In this document: positions 49,112 through 58,560 of the stretch, piece after piece
Numbering within the stretch: the first letter of the stretch is position 1
Layout of the letters: each line of letters begins with the position of its first letter
Origin: a virus
Length of the DNA: 64,000 bases
Direction: 5' to 3' (one strand)
Virus record (IMG/VR): IMGVR_UViG_3300030098_004409
Coordinates: 1-64,000 of that record
Notes under the pieces: model-generated
What the model saw: the letters and a program-made list of their open reading frames with translations, nothing else
Told to the model about the DNA's origin: nothing
Databases searched by the model: none
Translations under genes and position numbers: made by a program

Positions 49112-50135
49112 TGGGATGCACGCTCACTATTTCCAAAGGATGGCTTGGGCCAGAGCTTTTGCGGAATGTGGCGTACAAGTGTATTTTTGGGACTGCAAGA
49201 AAATACCTGCGTTTGATGCTTTCGATAGCTTCGAGCCAGATATGTTTATGGGGCAGTCCTATAACTTGGATAGGGCACTGCTCAAATGTATTTATGAAAG
49301 ACCACACCTAAAAGTTGGACTCAGGGCGGGTGACTGGGGAGATTTTGAGCAAGACCAAAGGTTCAATATTCTCTATGCCACAGAACACGAATTACAAACA
49401 TTAAAAAAGTTAAAAGAAGAAACTGGCAAACCAGATTTTGTTCATATCCATTACGACCAAGAGGCTGTAGACCAGACACACTCGAAGTATAAACAAATTG
49501 ACATTGACGCTAAGTCCTTGATAATGTGCGCCGATATTCAAGACTATTTGAAATCTAATTATGATAACTCCTTAAATTGCGATATTGGGTTTGTCGGAGG
49601 CTACTGGCCTTACAAAGGAATTATTATAGACAACTACCTAACGCCGCTATGTCATCCGATTGGCAGGTACAATATCAAAATATTTGGTAATCAACCTTGG
49701 ACAGGAGTCAACCAGTATTGCGGGCACATACAGGACAACAAAGTAAAGGACCTATTTGCCTCCGCTAGCATATGTCCCAACTTAAGTGAGCCACACGCCC
49801 ATGAGTACGGATTCGATATTAATGAGAGATGTTTTAAGATATTATGTGCTGGTGGATTTTGCATATCTGACAACGTGTCTTCAATTAAAAAAATATTTGA
49901 TGGTAATGGTGTAGTATTTGCAGACTCACCAGACGACTTCCGTGCAAAAATTGATTACTATCTTGACAATAAAGAAGAACGATTAGAAATTAGTCGCACG
50001 GGCAGGGAGTTTGTTTTGAATAACCACACCAACTTTCATAGGGTAGCTGAAATACTATCATATTTTGGATACACTAAAGAATCTAATGATATCATTAATG
50101 GCTGGAAGAAGGCCAAGGAACATGTAAATGTATAA
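49089..50135 (+). CDS. glycosyltransferase, CgeB-like
   Basis: A 348-residue protein. N-terminus MKILISSDGMHAHYFQRMAW and C-terminal INERCFKILCAGGFCISDNV are the CgeB/Glyco_trans_1-type pattern. Middle: DIGFVGGYWPYKG. Overlaps both neighbours. Cytoplasmic GT-B enzyme; sugar unknown. Confidence 0.78.
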   Translation: MKILISSDGMHAHYFQRMAWARAFAECGVQVYFWDCKKIPAFDAFDSFEPDMFMGQSYNLDRALLKCIYERPHLKVGLRAGDWGDFEQDQRFNILYATEHELQTLKKLKEETGKPDFVHIHYDQEAVDQTHSKYKQIDIDAKSLIMCADIQDYLKSNYDNSLNCDIGFVGGYWPYKGIIIDNYLTPLCHPIGRYNIKIFGNQPWTGVNQYCGHIQDNKVKDLFASASICPNLSEPHAHEYGFDINERCFKILCAGGFCISDNVSSIKKIFDGNGVVFADSPDDFRAKIDYYLDNKEERLEISRTGREFVLNNHTNFHRVAEILSYFGYTKESNDIINGWKKAKEHVNV

Positions 50136-51087
50136 AGATAAAAAAGTTCTAGTGACTGGAGGCACTGGCTTCTTGGGAAAAGCTGTTGTCGATACTCTGC
50201 AGTCAAAAGGGTATAACGATATAGTTGCAATAGGCAGTTCAGTTGACCTGACATGCTGCGAAGAGACTCTCGCATACTTTGCGCGAAGAAAGCCCGAAGT
50301 AGTAATTCATCTTGCGGCTACCGTTGGAGGGATTGGGGCAAACAAAGAGAACCCCGGATTGTTCATGTACAATAATTTAGTGATGGGCACTAACACTATC
50401 GAGGCTTCGAGGCTTAATAAAGTTGACAAGTTTGTCATGGTTGGCACTGTCTGCGCATATCCTAAATTCACCGCAGTGCCCTTTAAAGAGGAAGATATTT
50501 GGAATGGCTACCCAGAAGAAACAAATGCTCCATACGGAATTGCAAAGAAAGCACTTATGCAGCTTGTGCAATCATATCATGAGCAGTACAACTTTAACGG
50601 TGTTAACCTCATCCCTGTTAATATGTACGGCCCTCATGATAACTTCGATCCTGCTATAAGCCATGTAATCCCTGCGCTGATACTTAAATTTTATAAAGCT
50701 ATGAAGTTTAACTTGGAAGCCGTAGAAGTTTGGGGAACTGGCGAGGCAAGCAGAGAGTTCTTGCACGTTTATGATTGTGCCAATGCTATCAGTTTGGCGC
50801 TAGAAAAAGATGTATCCCCAGAACCAATTAACATAGGCACTGGCGGCGAAATACAAATAAAGTATCTTGCCCACACTATCGCAGAAGTAATGGGATATGA
50901 CGGATCTATATATTTTAATTCTGACTATCCAGACGGACAGCCCAGAAGACAGCTAGATATTAGTCGGGCTAAACAGAGGCTAGGATATGAGCCACAAATA
51001 GACCTGCTAGAGGGTCTTGAGACCACGATAGACTGGTTTATGGGTAACAAGGAGACTTTTGATGTTTACCTCAATCGTATTCAGTAA
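50128..51087 (+). CDS. fcl: GDP-L-fucose synthase-like epimerase/reductase
   Basis: A 319-residue SDR. GGTGFLGK (residues 11-18) binds NADP, and GGIGANKENPGLFMYNNL then NGYPEETNAPYGIAKKAL (YxxxK) are diagnostic for GDP-4-keto-6-deoxymannose epimerase/reductase. It would make GDP-L-fucose or a close 6-deoxysugar for the block's transferases. The GDP-mannose 4,6-dehydratase partner is not in the window, so host supply or another locus is needed. Confidence 0.83.
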   Translation: MYKDKKVLVTGGTGFLGKAVVDTLQSKGYNDIVAIGSSVDLTCCEETLAYFARRKPEVVIHLAATVGGIGANKENPGLFMYNNLVMGTNTIEASRLNKVDKFVMVGTVCAYPKFTAVPFKEEDIWNGYPEETNAPYGIAKKALMQLVQSYHEQYNFNGVNLIPVNMYGPHDNFDPAISHVIPALILKFYKAMKFNLEAVEVWGTGEASREFLHVYDCANAISLALEKDVSPEPINIGTGGEIQIKYLAHTIAEVMGYDGSIYFNSDYPDGQPRRQLDISRAKQRLGYEPQIDLLEGLETTIDWFMGNKETFDVYLNRIQ

Positions 51088-51940
51088 GGATAGACCTTTA
51101 CAGCTTGATCTATGCCTTAAAAGCATAAAACAAAATCTATTTGCCAATAATAAGATTGTTGTTCTATACGCTACGTCTGATGGGTATGATATAAACTACA
51201 ACCAATTAATTGATGAGCATTTGGATGTAGAATTTTTTAAGCAGCGTTACAGTATATTTGAACACATAAGAACTATACTTGACGACGCATCTGAGCATAT
51301 AATGTTCTTTACAGACGACGATATAGTTTATAGAAAGTGCCAGCCGACAGAGGATGATATAAATTCTGCGTTTAATAATGATGCGTGCTGCATCTCTCTT
51401 AGGCTAGGACTCAATACATCCATGAGGGATTATGGTGATGGAGTTTTGAGAAGAGATAACATACCAGAACAAATTATGAGGATTTGTAATACGTTAGTTT
51501 GGAATAGGACATCTATTCCTGTGGGCGGCTATTGGGCGTATCCACTTTCTGTAGATGGGCACATATTTAAGACTAGTGATATGAAAAAATTTACTGAGGA
51601 ATTATGCGTCCTGAACCAGTATTACGATAACTGCGGAGAAGTTCCCAGAGCGAAGCGCGCTTGGAATCAAACACCAAATGAGTTTGAGTCAAAACTGCAA
51701 AGGTTTTTCTTTGATATATCTCCCATAATGGCGTGTGCAGAATATAGCTGTGTGGTAAATTCCCCAAACAATAGGGTACAAAATACAGTGGCAAATAGGA
51801 GTGGCGATGTATATAATTATACAGCCCTAGACTTAAAATACGAATTTGACGAAGGTCGAAGAATTAGCCTAGACAGAATAACTATAGACGACATAATATG
51901 TCCACATCAAGAAATAAATATATTGGAGGGCTTATCATGA
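51062..51940 (+). CDS. glycosyltransferase-like protein (GT-A type)
   Basis: A 292-residue protein from ATG 51062. The start TSIVFSKDRPLQLDLCLKSI and FFTDDDIVYRK (a DDD metal site) are GT-A features. Middle region resembles GT2 relatives. Overlaps the epimerase by 26 bases. Donor unknown. Confidence 0.7.
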   Translation: MFTSIVFSKDRPLQLDLCLKSIKQNLFANNKIVVLYATSDGYDINYNQLIDEHLDVEFFKQRYSIFEHIRTILDDASEHIMFFTDDDIVYRKCQPTEDDINSAFNNDACCISLRLGLNTSMRDYGDGVLRRDNIPEQIMRICNTLVWNRTSIPVGGYWAYPLSVDGHIFKTSDMKKFTEELCVLNQYYDNCGEVPRAKRAWNQTPNEFESKLQRFFFDISPIMACAEYSCVVNSPNNRVQNTVANRSGDVYNYTALDLKYEFDEGRRISLDRITIDDIICPHQEINILEGLS

Positions 51941-52578
51941 TATTTAACTTACATCAGATTATAAATCATTACCAAATGAATATAGGAGGCGCTATACATG
52001 TCGGCGCGTTTGTTGGCGAAGAGCTTGATGCATACAGATCTCTAGGTCTCACAAACACAATAATGTTTGAGCCACAGAAAACACTTTATGAAATAGTAAA
52101 GTCGAAATGCATAGACGATGAGAGAGTGTATAATGTAGCTCTTGGTAGCCATGCACATACTACAGAAATGTATATATCTTACACTGAAGGCGGCATATCT
52201 AACGGTTCTGGAGCTTCTAGCTCACTATACAGACCTAAGAAACATTTAACGGAGCATCCGCAGGTTAAATTTAATTCAAAGGAAGAGGTAAGGGTTGAAT
52301 GCCTAGACGATTTTTTACTAGATAATAATATAGATGTTTCGGGTTATAACTTTTTAAATATAGACGTTCAAGGGTATGAATTAGAGGTTTTAGCTGGTGC
52401 TATCAAGCTTCTCCCTCAAACAGATATGGCGATTGTAGAAGTCAACAGAGATGAGGTTTACGAAGGTTGCCCTATGGTTGAAGAGATAGACCAGTTAATG
52501 AATGTATATGGCCTCCAGAGGGCGCACACTTTTTGGCAGTCAGAAAGTTGGGGCGATGCCCTATATGTGAGGTTATAG
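51937..52578 (+). CDS. FkbM-family methyltransferase
   Basis: A 213-residue protein from ATG 51937 with GGAGG upstream. GAIHVGAFVGEELDAYRSL and the later FLNIDVQGYELEVLAGA are FkbM signatures (SAM pocket and Asp strand). Probably O-methylates a sugar or similar hydroxyl. Confidence 0.88.
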   Translation: MIFNLHQIINHYQMNIGGAIHVGAFVGEELDAYRSLGLTNTIMFEPQKTLYEIVKSKCIDDERVYNVALGSHAHTTEMYISYTEGGISNGSGASSSLYRPKKHLTEHPQVKFNSKEEVRVECLDDFLLDNNIDVSGYNFLNIDVQGYELEVLAGAIKLLPQTDMAIVEVNRDEVYEGCPMVEEIDQLMNVYGLQRAHTFWQSESWGDALYVRL

Positions 52579-52579
52579 T

Positions 52580-53386
52580 ATGAATTTTTTTGAAATGTGC
52601 CAAATAGAGACATCTTTATTTAATATTGACTTTGCTAAGCAAGATCCAGACTGGGCAATGGTAAAAGATGCCTATGATAATAACCTTGCGCGCAATGACG
52701 ACGACTGCAAGATACCGAAGATAATTCACTTCATATGGCTTGGCAGTGAGCTTCCCGATAAATATATCGAGATAATAAACGGCTGGAAAAAACACAACCC
52801 TGAATTTGAAATATGGATTTGGGATGACAAAAAAGTAGAAACATTCCTGCCTCAAATGATAAACAAAGATTTGTATGCAGAGACAGATAGCTTTGGTCAT
52901 AAGTCAGACATGCTTAGGTATGAAATACTTAAGAGGTATGGAGGACTTTATGCGGATGTAGATTTCCTATGCAATGCCAATTTTTCTGGTTCTCATAATA
53001 AGTATTGCTTCTATGCTGGTATATGTTTAGAGAGACCTGTACAACTAAATAATGGAATTATGGCATCTATGCCTAACCATCCAATATTAGATATATGTAT
53101 CGCACAAATGAGACTGGACAATCCTTGGGGTATACAGTGCCCGCAAACTCTTGTCCTGTATCAAACTGGACCTTGGGCGTTAACTAGAAGTGTTTTACAC
53201 TACATGAAACATTTTGGAGATGATGGTATAATGATATATCCCTCTACTACATTTCATCCGTTTCCGGCAGCCTTTAGACATGACGCTACAGATGAGCTGG
53301 TTAAATCTTACTACAGACCTTGGACTATGGCTTGCCATTTATGGCACTCAAGCTGGCAACCAGATTCGGAGCACTATAATGGATAA
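52580..53386 (+). CDS. glycosyltransferase family 32-like (DxD)
   Basis: A 268-residue protein. IPKIIHFIWLGSELPDKYIE, then SDMLRYEILKRYGGLYADVD, are the GT32/capsular-polysaccharide synthesis signatures, with ADVD the metal-binding DxD. Retaining alpha-type transferase; acceptor unknown. Confidence 0.88.
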   Translation: MNFFEMCQIETSLFNIDFAKQDPDWAMVKDAYDNNLARNDDDCKIPKIIHFIWLGSELPDKYIEIINGWKKHNPEFEIWIWDDKKVETFLPQMINKDLYAETDSFGHKSDMLRYEILKRYGGLYADVDFLCNANFSGSHNKYCFYAGICLERPVQLNNGIMASMPNHPILDICIAQMRLDNPWGIQCPQTLVLYQTGPWALTRSVLHYMKHFGDDGIMIYPSTTFHPFPAAFRHDATDELVKSYYRPWTMACHLWHSSWQPDSEHYNG

Positions 53387-54194
53387 ATTTGCGGTAAAAA
53401 CAAATCACGAAAACCCTCCTCATAACTATCAGATATTTGAGGAATATTTTTATAATAGATTTTCACAGGAACAGCCAGAGACCGAAAGAGAATACCTGCC
53501 GGTCTGCTGGACTAACTACTACGTGTCTAAAAATTATTGTAATGATGATATGTCAGACATTCAGGATTACCTAAACTCGCTTGACAGAGCGAAAAAATAT
53601 TTCACAGTATGTCAATGGGATGACGGTATTCGCAACGATGTAAATGATTTAGACTTGTTTGTCTATGCTTCTGGAGGAGTGGGAGACTATGCCTATCCTC
53701 TCAACTGTATGCCTCACGGAACTAGTGATGTAAAACACAGAACAATATTAGCTAGCTTTATAGGGGCTTTGCAAAATAGACATCCGGTAAGAAACTTAAT
53801 GTACCGTGAACTTTATAACAAGGACGGGATTGCTATGTCGGAAACTATTACATTTGAAAAATTTCAAGAGGTTCTGGCCAATTCTATATTTGCTCTATGT
53901 CCAAGAGGTTATGGTAAAACTTCATTTAGAATATGTGAGGCGTTAGAGGCAAGAGTAATACCTGTCTACATTTATGATGAACCTTGGATTCCATTTGAAG
54001 ACGAGCTAGACTTTGAAGAGTACGGTGTTCTTTGCTCTATAAACGAGTTGCCCTTTTTGCATAACAAACTAATTGATATGGTACAAGATATAGATAGCTT
54101 GCAGCAAATTATAACTAGAGGTGGAGAAGTATACCGTGAGTACTATTCATTTGATGGATGTTACAATAAGATTTTAAATAAGGAGATTAAATAA
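53379..54194 (+). CDS. exostosin-like glycosyltransferase (GT47-type)
   Basis: A 271-residue protein from ATG 53379. The C-terminal SIFALCPRGYGKTSFRICEA followed by LEARVIPVYIYDEPWIPFED is the exostosin donor region. Related phage and marine genes carry similar sequences. It overlaps the GT32 gene by 8 bases. Confidence 0.8.
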   Translation: MDKFAVKTNHENPPHNYQIFEEYFYNRFSQEQPETEREYLPVCWTNYYVSKNYCNDDMSDIQDYLNSLDRAKKYFTVCQWDDGIRNDVNDLDLFVYASGGVGDYAYPLNCMPHGTSDVKHRTILASFIGALQNRHPVRNLMYRELYNKDGIAMSETITFEKFQEVLANSIFALCPRGYGKTSFRICEALEARVIPVYIYDEPWIPFEDELDFEEYGVLCSINELPFLHNKLIDMVQDIDSLQQIITRGGEVYREYYSFDGCYNKILNKEIK

Positions 54195-54757
54195 TGGAAC
54201 ATTTTTTTCAAGAGTTAGATGGATGGTTTGACGATCCTATAGACAAAGAGCTTTATAGTGAGATGGTAAACAAGTACCCGTCTGGTAGCCACTTTGTTGA
54301 AGTAGGAAGCTTCAAAGGTAAGAGCGCGTCACTCATGGCAGTAGAGATGATAAATAACGACAAAGATATTAAGTTTGATTGTGTCGATACTTGGCTTGGC
54401 TCACCTGAGCATCAGATCTTAGCCGAAGTAAGAAATGACACGCTGTTTAATATTTTTACAGAGAATATAAAACCAGTTGCACATAAGGTCAACGCTATTA
54501 GAGCCGCTTCAGTAGAGGCGTGCAGTCTTTATGAGGACAAGAGCCTAGACTTTGTATTCATTGATGCCGACCATAGTTACGAAGCGGTAAAAGAAGACTT
54601 AGAAGCATGGTTTCCAAAAATGAAAGATGGCGGAACGATTGCTGGGCATGACTATGGAAACCCTACTAACGGGGTAAAGCCCGCTGTTGATGAGTTCTTT
54701 TTGGAAAAAGATCTTGAAGTAGCTACTCTAAGGCATTTATGGAAAGTGTATCTGTGA
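54194..54757 (+). CDS. class I SAM-dependent methyltransferase
   Basis: A 187-residue protein of the Methyltransf_24-like type. HFVEVGSFKGKSASLMAVEM holds the SAM-binding GxxxG, and DFVFIDADHSYEAVKEDLEA and DGGTIAGHDYGNP are the diagnostic blocks. Likely sugar or small-molecule methylation. Followed by an 86-base gap. Confidence 0.86.
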   Translation: MEHFFQELDGWFDDPIDKELYSEMVNKYPSGSHFVEVGSFKGKSASLMAVEMINNDKDIKFDCVDTWLGSPEHQILAEVRNDTLFNIFTENIKPVAHKVNAIRAASVEACSLYEDKSLDFVFIDADHSYEAVKEDLEAWFPKMKDGGTIAGHDYGNPTNGVKPAVDEFFLEKDLEVATLRHLWKVYL

Positions 54758-54764
54758 GATCAGT

Positions 54765-54843
54765 AAAATTTTAAATAAGGAAACTAAATAAATGAAAAAA
54801 AATATCAAGTATGGAGTCTGGCATTAATTAAAGGGGTTTATTG
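54765..54843 (+). other. intergenic stretch with duplicated start region and an 11-codon ORF
   Basis: ATTTTAAATAAGG-A-A-TAAATAA-ATG (54768-54794) copies the sequence just before the methyltransferase start (54171-54196) almost exactly. An ATG at 54792 opens an 11-codon frame ending at 54827, then TTAAAGGGG precedes the next gene. This looks like the leftover start of a duplicated or deleted gene, or a leader peptide. Confidence 0.45.
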
Positions 54844-55758
54844 ATGAAATTAGTATATATAACAAATGAAGATCCAAATTCTCAGTGTGACTATCAAGAG
54901 GTTTCTATGTTGCACGGACTTAGAGAAGTTCTGGGCGACGACTGCATTGATTTTCCACGCAAGAAAATAATGTACGGAGATTTCTCCGAGTCTCCCAAAA
55001 ATGAGCTTCACGGATGGGGATTTAGTTTATTGACAGAGCCAATAGCAGAGGTAGAAAATCGTGAGCTGAAAGACATTGACTTTGTGCTGTATGGAGTAAC
55101 TGACGCATATGGTGTTAAGAACAACCCCGTAATAGATCGACTAGCAAAGCATGGCGTTTGGTATTTAGATGGCCATGACCATAGTAATATAACCAGAACT
55201 CCATGTTTTAAAAGAGAGCTTTACAGGTTCGGGTGGCTTGAAGAAGATCAAAACGTTTTTCCTACAGGTTTTGGCATACCTGAGCATAGAATTATACCTC
55301 TTAACTTTGACAACAAAACACAGCTTATACAGAAAACAGCGCCTCCTTATGCCGCCTTTGGCCCACAAATACTAGGTCCGGCAGCTAGACAATTATACGT
55401 ATTTAATAATGAAGAAGAGTATTATCAAGATATGCATAGGTCTTTCTTTGGTTTGACCTGTATGAAAGGTGGATGGGATTCACTTAGGCATTATGAAATA
55501 TTAGCTAGTGGTGCATGTCTTCTATTTAGAGACTATGATAGGAAACCAAAACCATGTGCCCCACAAGAGCTACCCTGTTTTTCTTATAATAGCATGCAGG
55601 ATTTAGAAAGTCTATTCAACCGTCTTATAGTAGACGATAAGCCAACACAGGAGTATATAGAGATGGTGTGCGCACAAAGAGAATGGCTCTGGACTTGCGG
55701 TACAACAAAAGCTAGAGCGATTAAACTATTGGAGGTTTTAAATGAGCAAATATCATGA
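54844..55758 (+). CDS. glycosyltransferase-like protein
   Basis: A 304-residue protein. MMKLVYITNEDPNSQCD-type N-terminus with a C-terminal CMKGGWDSLRHYEILASGAC is a GT-B-like or CgeB-like donor half. Strong AAAGGGG ribosome site. Part of the same run. Function inferred from context and this segment only. Confidence 0.6.
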   Translation: MKLVYITNEDPNSQCDYQEVSMLHGLREVLGDDCIDFPRKKIMYGDFSESPKNELHGWGFSLLTEPIAEVENRELKDIDFVLYGVTDAYGVKNNPVIDRLAKHGVWYLDGHDHSNITRTPCFKRELYRFGWLEEDQNVFPTGFGIPEHRIIPLNFDNKTQLIQKTAPPYAAFGPQILGPAARQLYVFNNEEEYYQDMHRSFFGLTCMKGGWDSLRHYEILASGACLLFRDYDRKPKPCAPQELPCFSYNSMQDLESLFNRLIVDDKPTQEYIEMVCAQREWLWTCGTTKARAIKLLEVLNEQIS

Positions 55759-56515
55759 TTTTTTACCCGACAACAACCTAGAAAAGAAATACTTTTCTGA
55801 AATAGCCAGCCATATAGAATCGGACGTTACTATTGTCTCGAAGAATTTTGGAGATCCAATGCCAGATGTTCCCGGCGATAAGATTATATTTATGAACGCC
55901 GATGAGCAGTATCGCACTCCCGAGGAAGTAAATGATCCAAGCGTAAAGTTAATATTCAAACAGTACTGCAGAGAAGGGCAACATGAAAAACTCAGACCGT
56001 TACCTCTTGGCCCCTCTAAAGACTTTAACTACACGCCGAACTCTTTTGATGATAGAACTTACGATGTTACATTTGTGGGTCAGATCGCGCAGAATAGAGC
56101 TATGTTCTTTGCTGAAATATATGATTTCCTGTCTGATCATAGCGTAAATTCTTTCTTCGGTTTGTATCAGGGTTTTAATAAAGGGCTTGATATGGAATCC
56201 TACTCAAAAGTGTTATCAAATACAAAGATTGCTATCTGTCCTCACGGCAGCGCCAGTCCAGAAACATTTAGATTTTTTGAGGCCATGTCTGCGGGATGTG
56301 TTGTTATTTGTGCTCAACAGCCAGATAATTGGATATATAGAAACGCTCCGTATAACACTATAGCTAGGGGGAATGTTTACAGCACTGTCAAGACATTGCT
56401 TTCTAATCCAGCTGCGCTAAGGCTGTTGTCGGATAAGTCAAAAGAATACCATAACAGTAGATTAACTGCATCACCAGTCGCTCAGTATGTTAGCGATCAA
56501 TTAGGGAGTATATAA
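55742..56515 (+). CDS. exostosin-like glycosyltransferase
   Basis: A 257-residue protein. YDVTFVGQIAQNRAMFF, then KIAICPHGSASPETFRFFEA and SAGCVVICAQQPDNWIY, are exostosin-type motifs. It overlaps its neighbours on both sides. Smaller than the related gene at 53379. Confidence 0.7.
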   Translation: MSKYHDFLPDNNLEKKYFSEIASHIESDVTIVSKNFGDPMPDVPGDKIIFMNADEQYRTPEEVNDPSVKLIFKQYCREGQHEKLRPLPLGPSKDFNYTPNSFDDRTYDVTFVGQIAQNRAMFFAEIYDFLSDHSVNSFFGLYQGFNKGLDMESYSKVLSNTKIAICPHGSASPETFRFFEAMSAGCVVICAQQPDNWIYRNAPYNTIARGNVYSTVKTLLSNPAALRLLSDKSKEYHNSRLTASPVAQYVSDQLGSI

Positions 56516-57306
56516 TGTTTAGTCGAAACCCACACTATCCATCACCGAAATACATAGAGAAAGATATCACAATATGTCTTCATGCGGGTTCTGATCCAGA
56601 AGTCGTTAAGAGCCAAGTTGAACTTCTAAAACCTCTAGAAGAAGAGTTTAACGTACATTGGAACAAAAGAATTGATCGTCGCCCAGCGGCATATGACTCC
56701 TATTCGGAACTAGTTAACGAAGCGGTCGCAACATCTCCAACAGAGACAGTAATTCTTGTCAATGACCGAGTTGTGCCAGAGCCTAGAGAAGTACGTTTTA
56801 TGCTGCAATTACTCCACAGAGGATATGCTGTGGCAGGACAGTGGAACGTAGCATTTATGGCTTTAACTAAAGAAGTGTTTAGAAAAATAGGCTGGTTCGA
56901 CGAAAGGTTTTACGGCGGAGGATGTGAAGACGATGACTTTGCTCTACGACTAAGGCTGGCAAACTTGGCTTATTTTGAGGCTTTGTCATGCGAATATGAT
57001 CAGACTTGGAAAAGCCCTTTGCTCAAAAAGGATGGGGCTAAGTGCGCGATATCTGGCCCATACTTTCATAGAAAGTGGACACAAACGCCGAACGAAATAC
57101 GTAGAGTTATTCCAGAGGAAAGTTATCCCAAATGGGACGCTATAGTTGGCGAAGCTCGACCAGACATAAGTAGCCAGTGGTTAGATTGGTCTCATTCAAT
57201 TATCGGGATGGATTTTGGTCGGAGAGAGACAGATGGAGACTCAAGGACTTATCACTTTATGTTGGATGATTATAAGACAGAGTACAGGAAAGTTACTAGT
57301 GTATGA
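56515..57306 (+). CDS. glycosyltransferase family 2-like
   Basis: A 263-residue protein. GWFDERFYGGGCEDDDFALR is the GT2/galactosyltransferase C-terminal signature. The N-terminal part (DITICLHAGSDPEVVKSQVE) is a distant GT2 opening. One DxD-like site is suggested in the middle (NDRVVPE). Confidence 0.72.
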   Translation: MFSRNPHYPSPKYIEKDITICLHAGSDPEVVKSQVELLKPLEEEFNVHWNKRIDRRPAAYDSYSELVNEAVATSPTETVILVNDRVVPEPREVRFMLQLLHRGYAVAGQWNVAFMALTKEVFRKIGWFDERFYGGGCEDDDFALRLRLANLAYFEALSCEYDQTWKSPLLKKDGAKCAISGPYFHRKWTQTPNEIRRVIPEESYPKWDAIVGEARPDISSQWLDWSHSIIGMDFGRRETDGDSRTYHFMLDDYKTEYRKVTSV

Positions 57307-57938
57307 AAATACTTTTTTGTGGATATAGAACATGGTCTATCAGGGCCTATGATATTTTAGGTAGAGTGTTTGATCTTGCCTCTAGCCCGCAAGAGCTAGA
57401 AGAAAAAACCTCTAAAGCTCATTATGATATTATATTCTTTGTGGGATGGAGCTGGATGATAGAGCAGCAACTAATGCAATCTAGCAAGTGTATATGTATG
57501 CATCCTTCGCCATTACCAAAATACAGAGGAGGCTCTCCGATACAAAACCAAATAATAAACGGAGAGAAAGAGAGCGCTGTTACATTTTTTGTAATGGATG
57601 AAAAAATGGATCATGGGAAAATATTGTGGCAGGAGAAACTTTCTTTAGAGGGTGACTTAGCTTCTATATTTCTTGATATGTCGCTATTAACAAAGGCTGG
57701 AATACTACACATACTAAATAATCCTAACGACGAAGGAAAAGAGCAGGACCATAGTCAGGCCACCATATATAAGCGTAGAAAACCAAAAGATAGCGAAATA
57801 AAACCTGAAGATTTTTATGCCTCAACAGCTGAAGAATTATATAATAAGATAAGGTGTTTGCAGGGACCTTACCCAAAGCCATTCATAAAATGCAGAGATG
57901 GTACAATACTATATATAACCGGAGCAAAGTGTGACTAA
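57303..57938 (+). CDS. formyltransferase-like protein
   Basis: A 211-residue protein of the methionyl-tRNA/sugar N-formyltransferase fold. CICMHPSPLPKYRGGSPIQN carries the HxSxLP motif and MDEKMDHGKILWQ the Asp. The Asn normally two residues before the His is Cys here, a change I recall in phage and sugar-type formyltransferases. It likely formylates an amino sugar using N10-formyl-THF. It is followed by a deacetylase. Confidence 0.8.
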   Translation: MKILFCGYRTWSIRAYDILGRVFDLASSPQELEEKTSKAHYDIIFFVGWSWMIEQQLMQSSKCICMHPSPLPKYRGGSPIQNQIINGEKESAVTFFVMDEKMDHGKILWQEKLSLEGDLASIFLDMSLLTKAGILHILNNPNDEGKEQDHSQATIYKRRKPKDSEIKPEDFYASTAEELYNKIRCLQGPYPKPFIKCRDGTILYITGAKCD

Positions 57939-58560
57939 GAAGTTAATAATCGCGCCGCATGTTGATGACGATGTGCTTGGGTGTGGTGGCATAATTGATG
58001 ACAATACATTTGTACTTTATTGTGGCTTAAATGAGTCTGACTTAATTGACAGACCTTCTATGAGAGTACGTCTTGACGAAGCGGATAAGGCGGCAGCTTA
58101 CTTGGGTCATGAGTATCTTCTTCTAGAAAACAAGGTTAATAATTATATTATCCCGGACTTAATATCTCCTATAGAAAAAACTATAAATGATATAAAACCG
58201 GAAGAGATATATATCCCATATCCGTCTTATAACCAAGACCACAGAGTTGCATATGAGGCAGCTTTAGTTGCATTGCGACCTCACGATAATAACTTCTTTG
58301 TAAAGAAGGTGTTCGCTTATGAGCAACCTCATGTTTTCTTGTGGGACAACTCGCATCAAATTGACTCGGCATTTAAGCCAAATTACTATAAGCCGATTGA
58401 TGTAAAAAGAAAAATCAAAGCTTATGAACTTATGGAGACACAGGTGAGAGCGTTTCGTAGCCAAGAAACAATAAAGTCTATGGCTCAACTTAGGGGCGCT
58501 CAGTCAAACTTAGACTACGCAGAAGCGTTTCAAATTTTAAGATACGTGGAGGAAAAATGA
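57931..58560 (+). CDS. PIG-L/LmbE-like deacetylase
   Basis: A 209-residue protein. The PIG-L motif APHVDDDVLGCGG (residues 8-20; His10, Asp12, Asp13 bind zinc) and NQDHR (second zinc site) are present. It removes an acetyl group from an N-acetyl sugar, exposing the amine that a formyltransferase could then modify. Overlaps the formyltransferase by 8 bases. Confidence 0.88.
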   Translation: MTKKLIIAPHVDDDVLGCGGIIDDNTFVLYCGLNESDLIDRPSMRVRLDEADKAAAYLGHEYLLLENKVNNYIIPDLISPIEKTINDIKPEEIYIPYPSYNQDHRVAYEAALVALRPHDNNFFVKKVFAYEQPHVFLWDNSHQIDSAFKPNYYKPIDVKRKIKAYELMETQVRAFRSQETIKSMAQLRGAQSNLDYAEAFQILRYVEEK

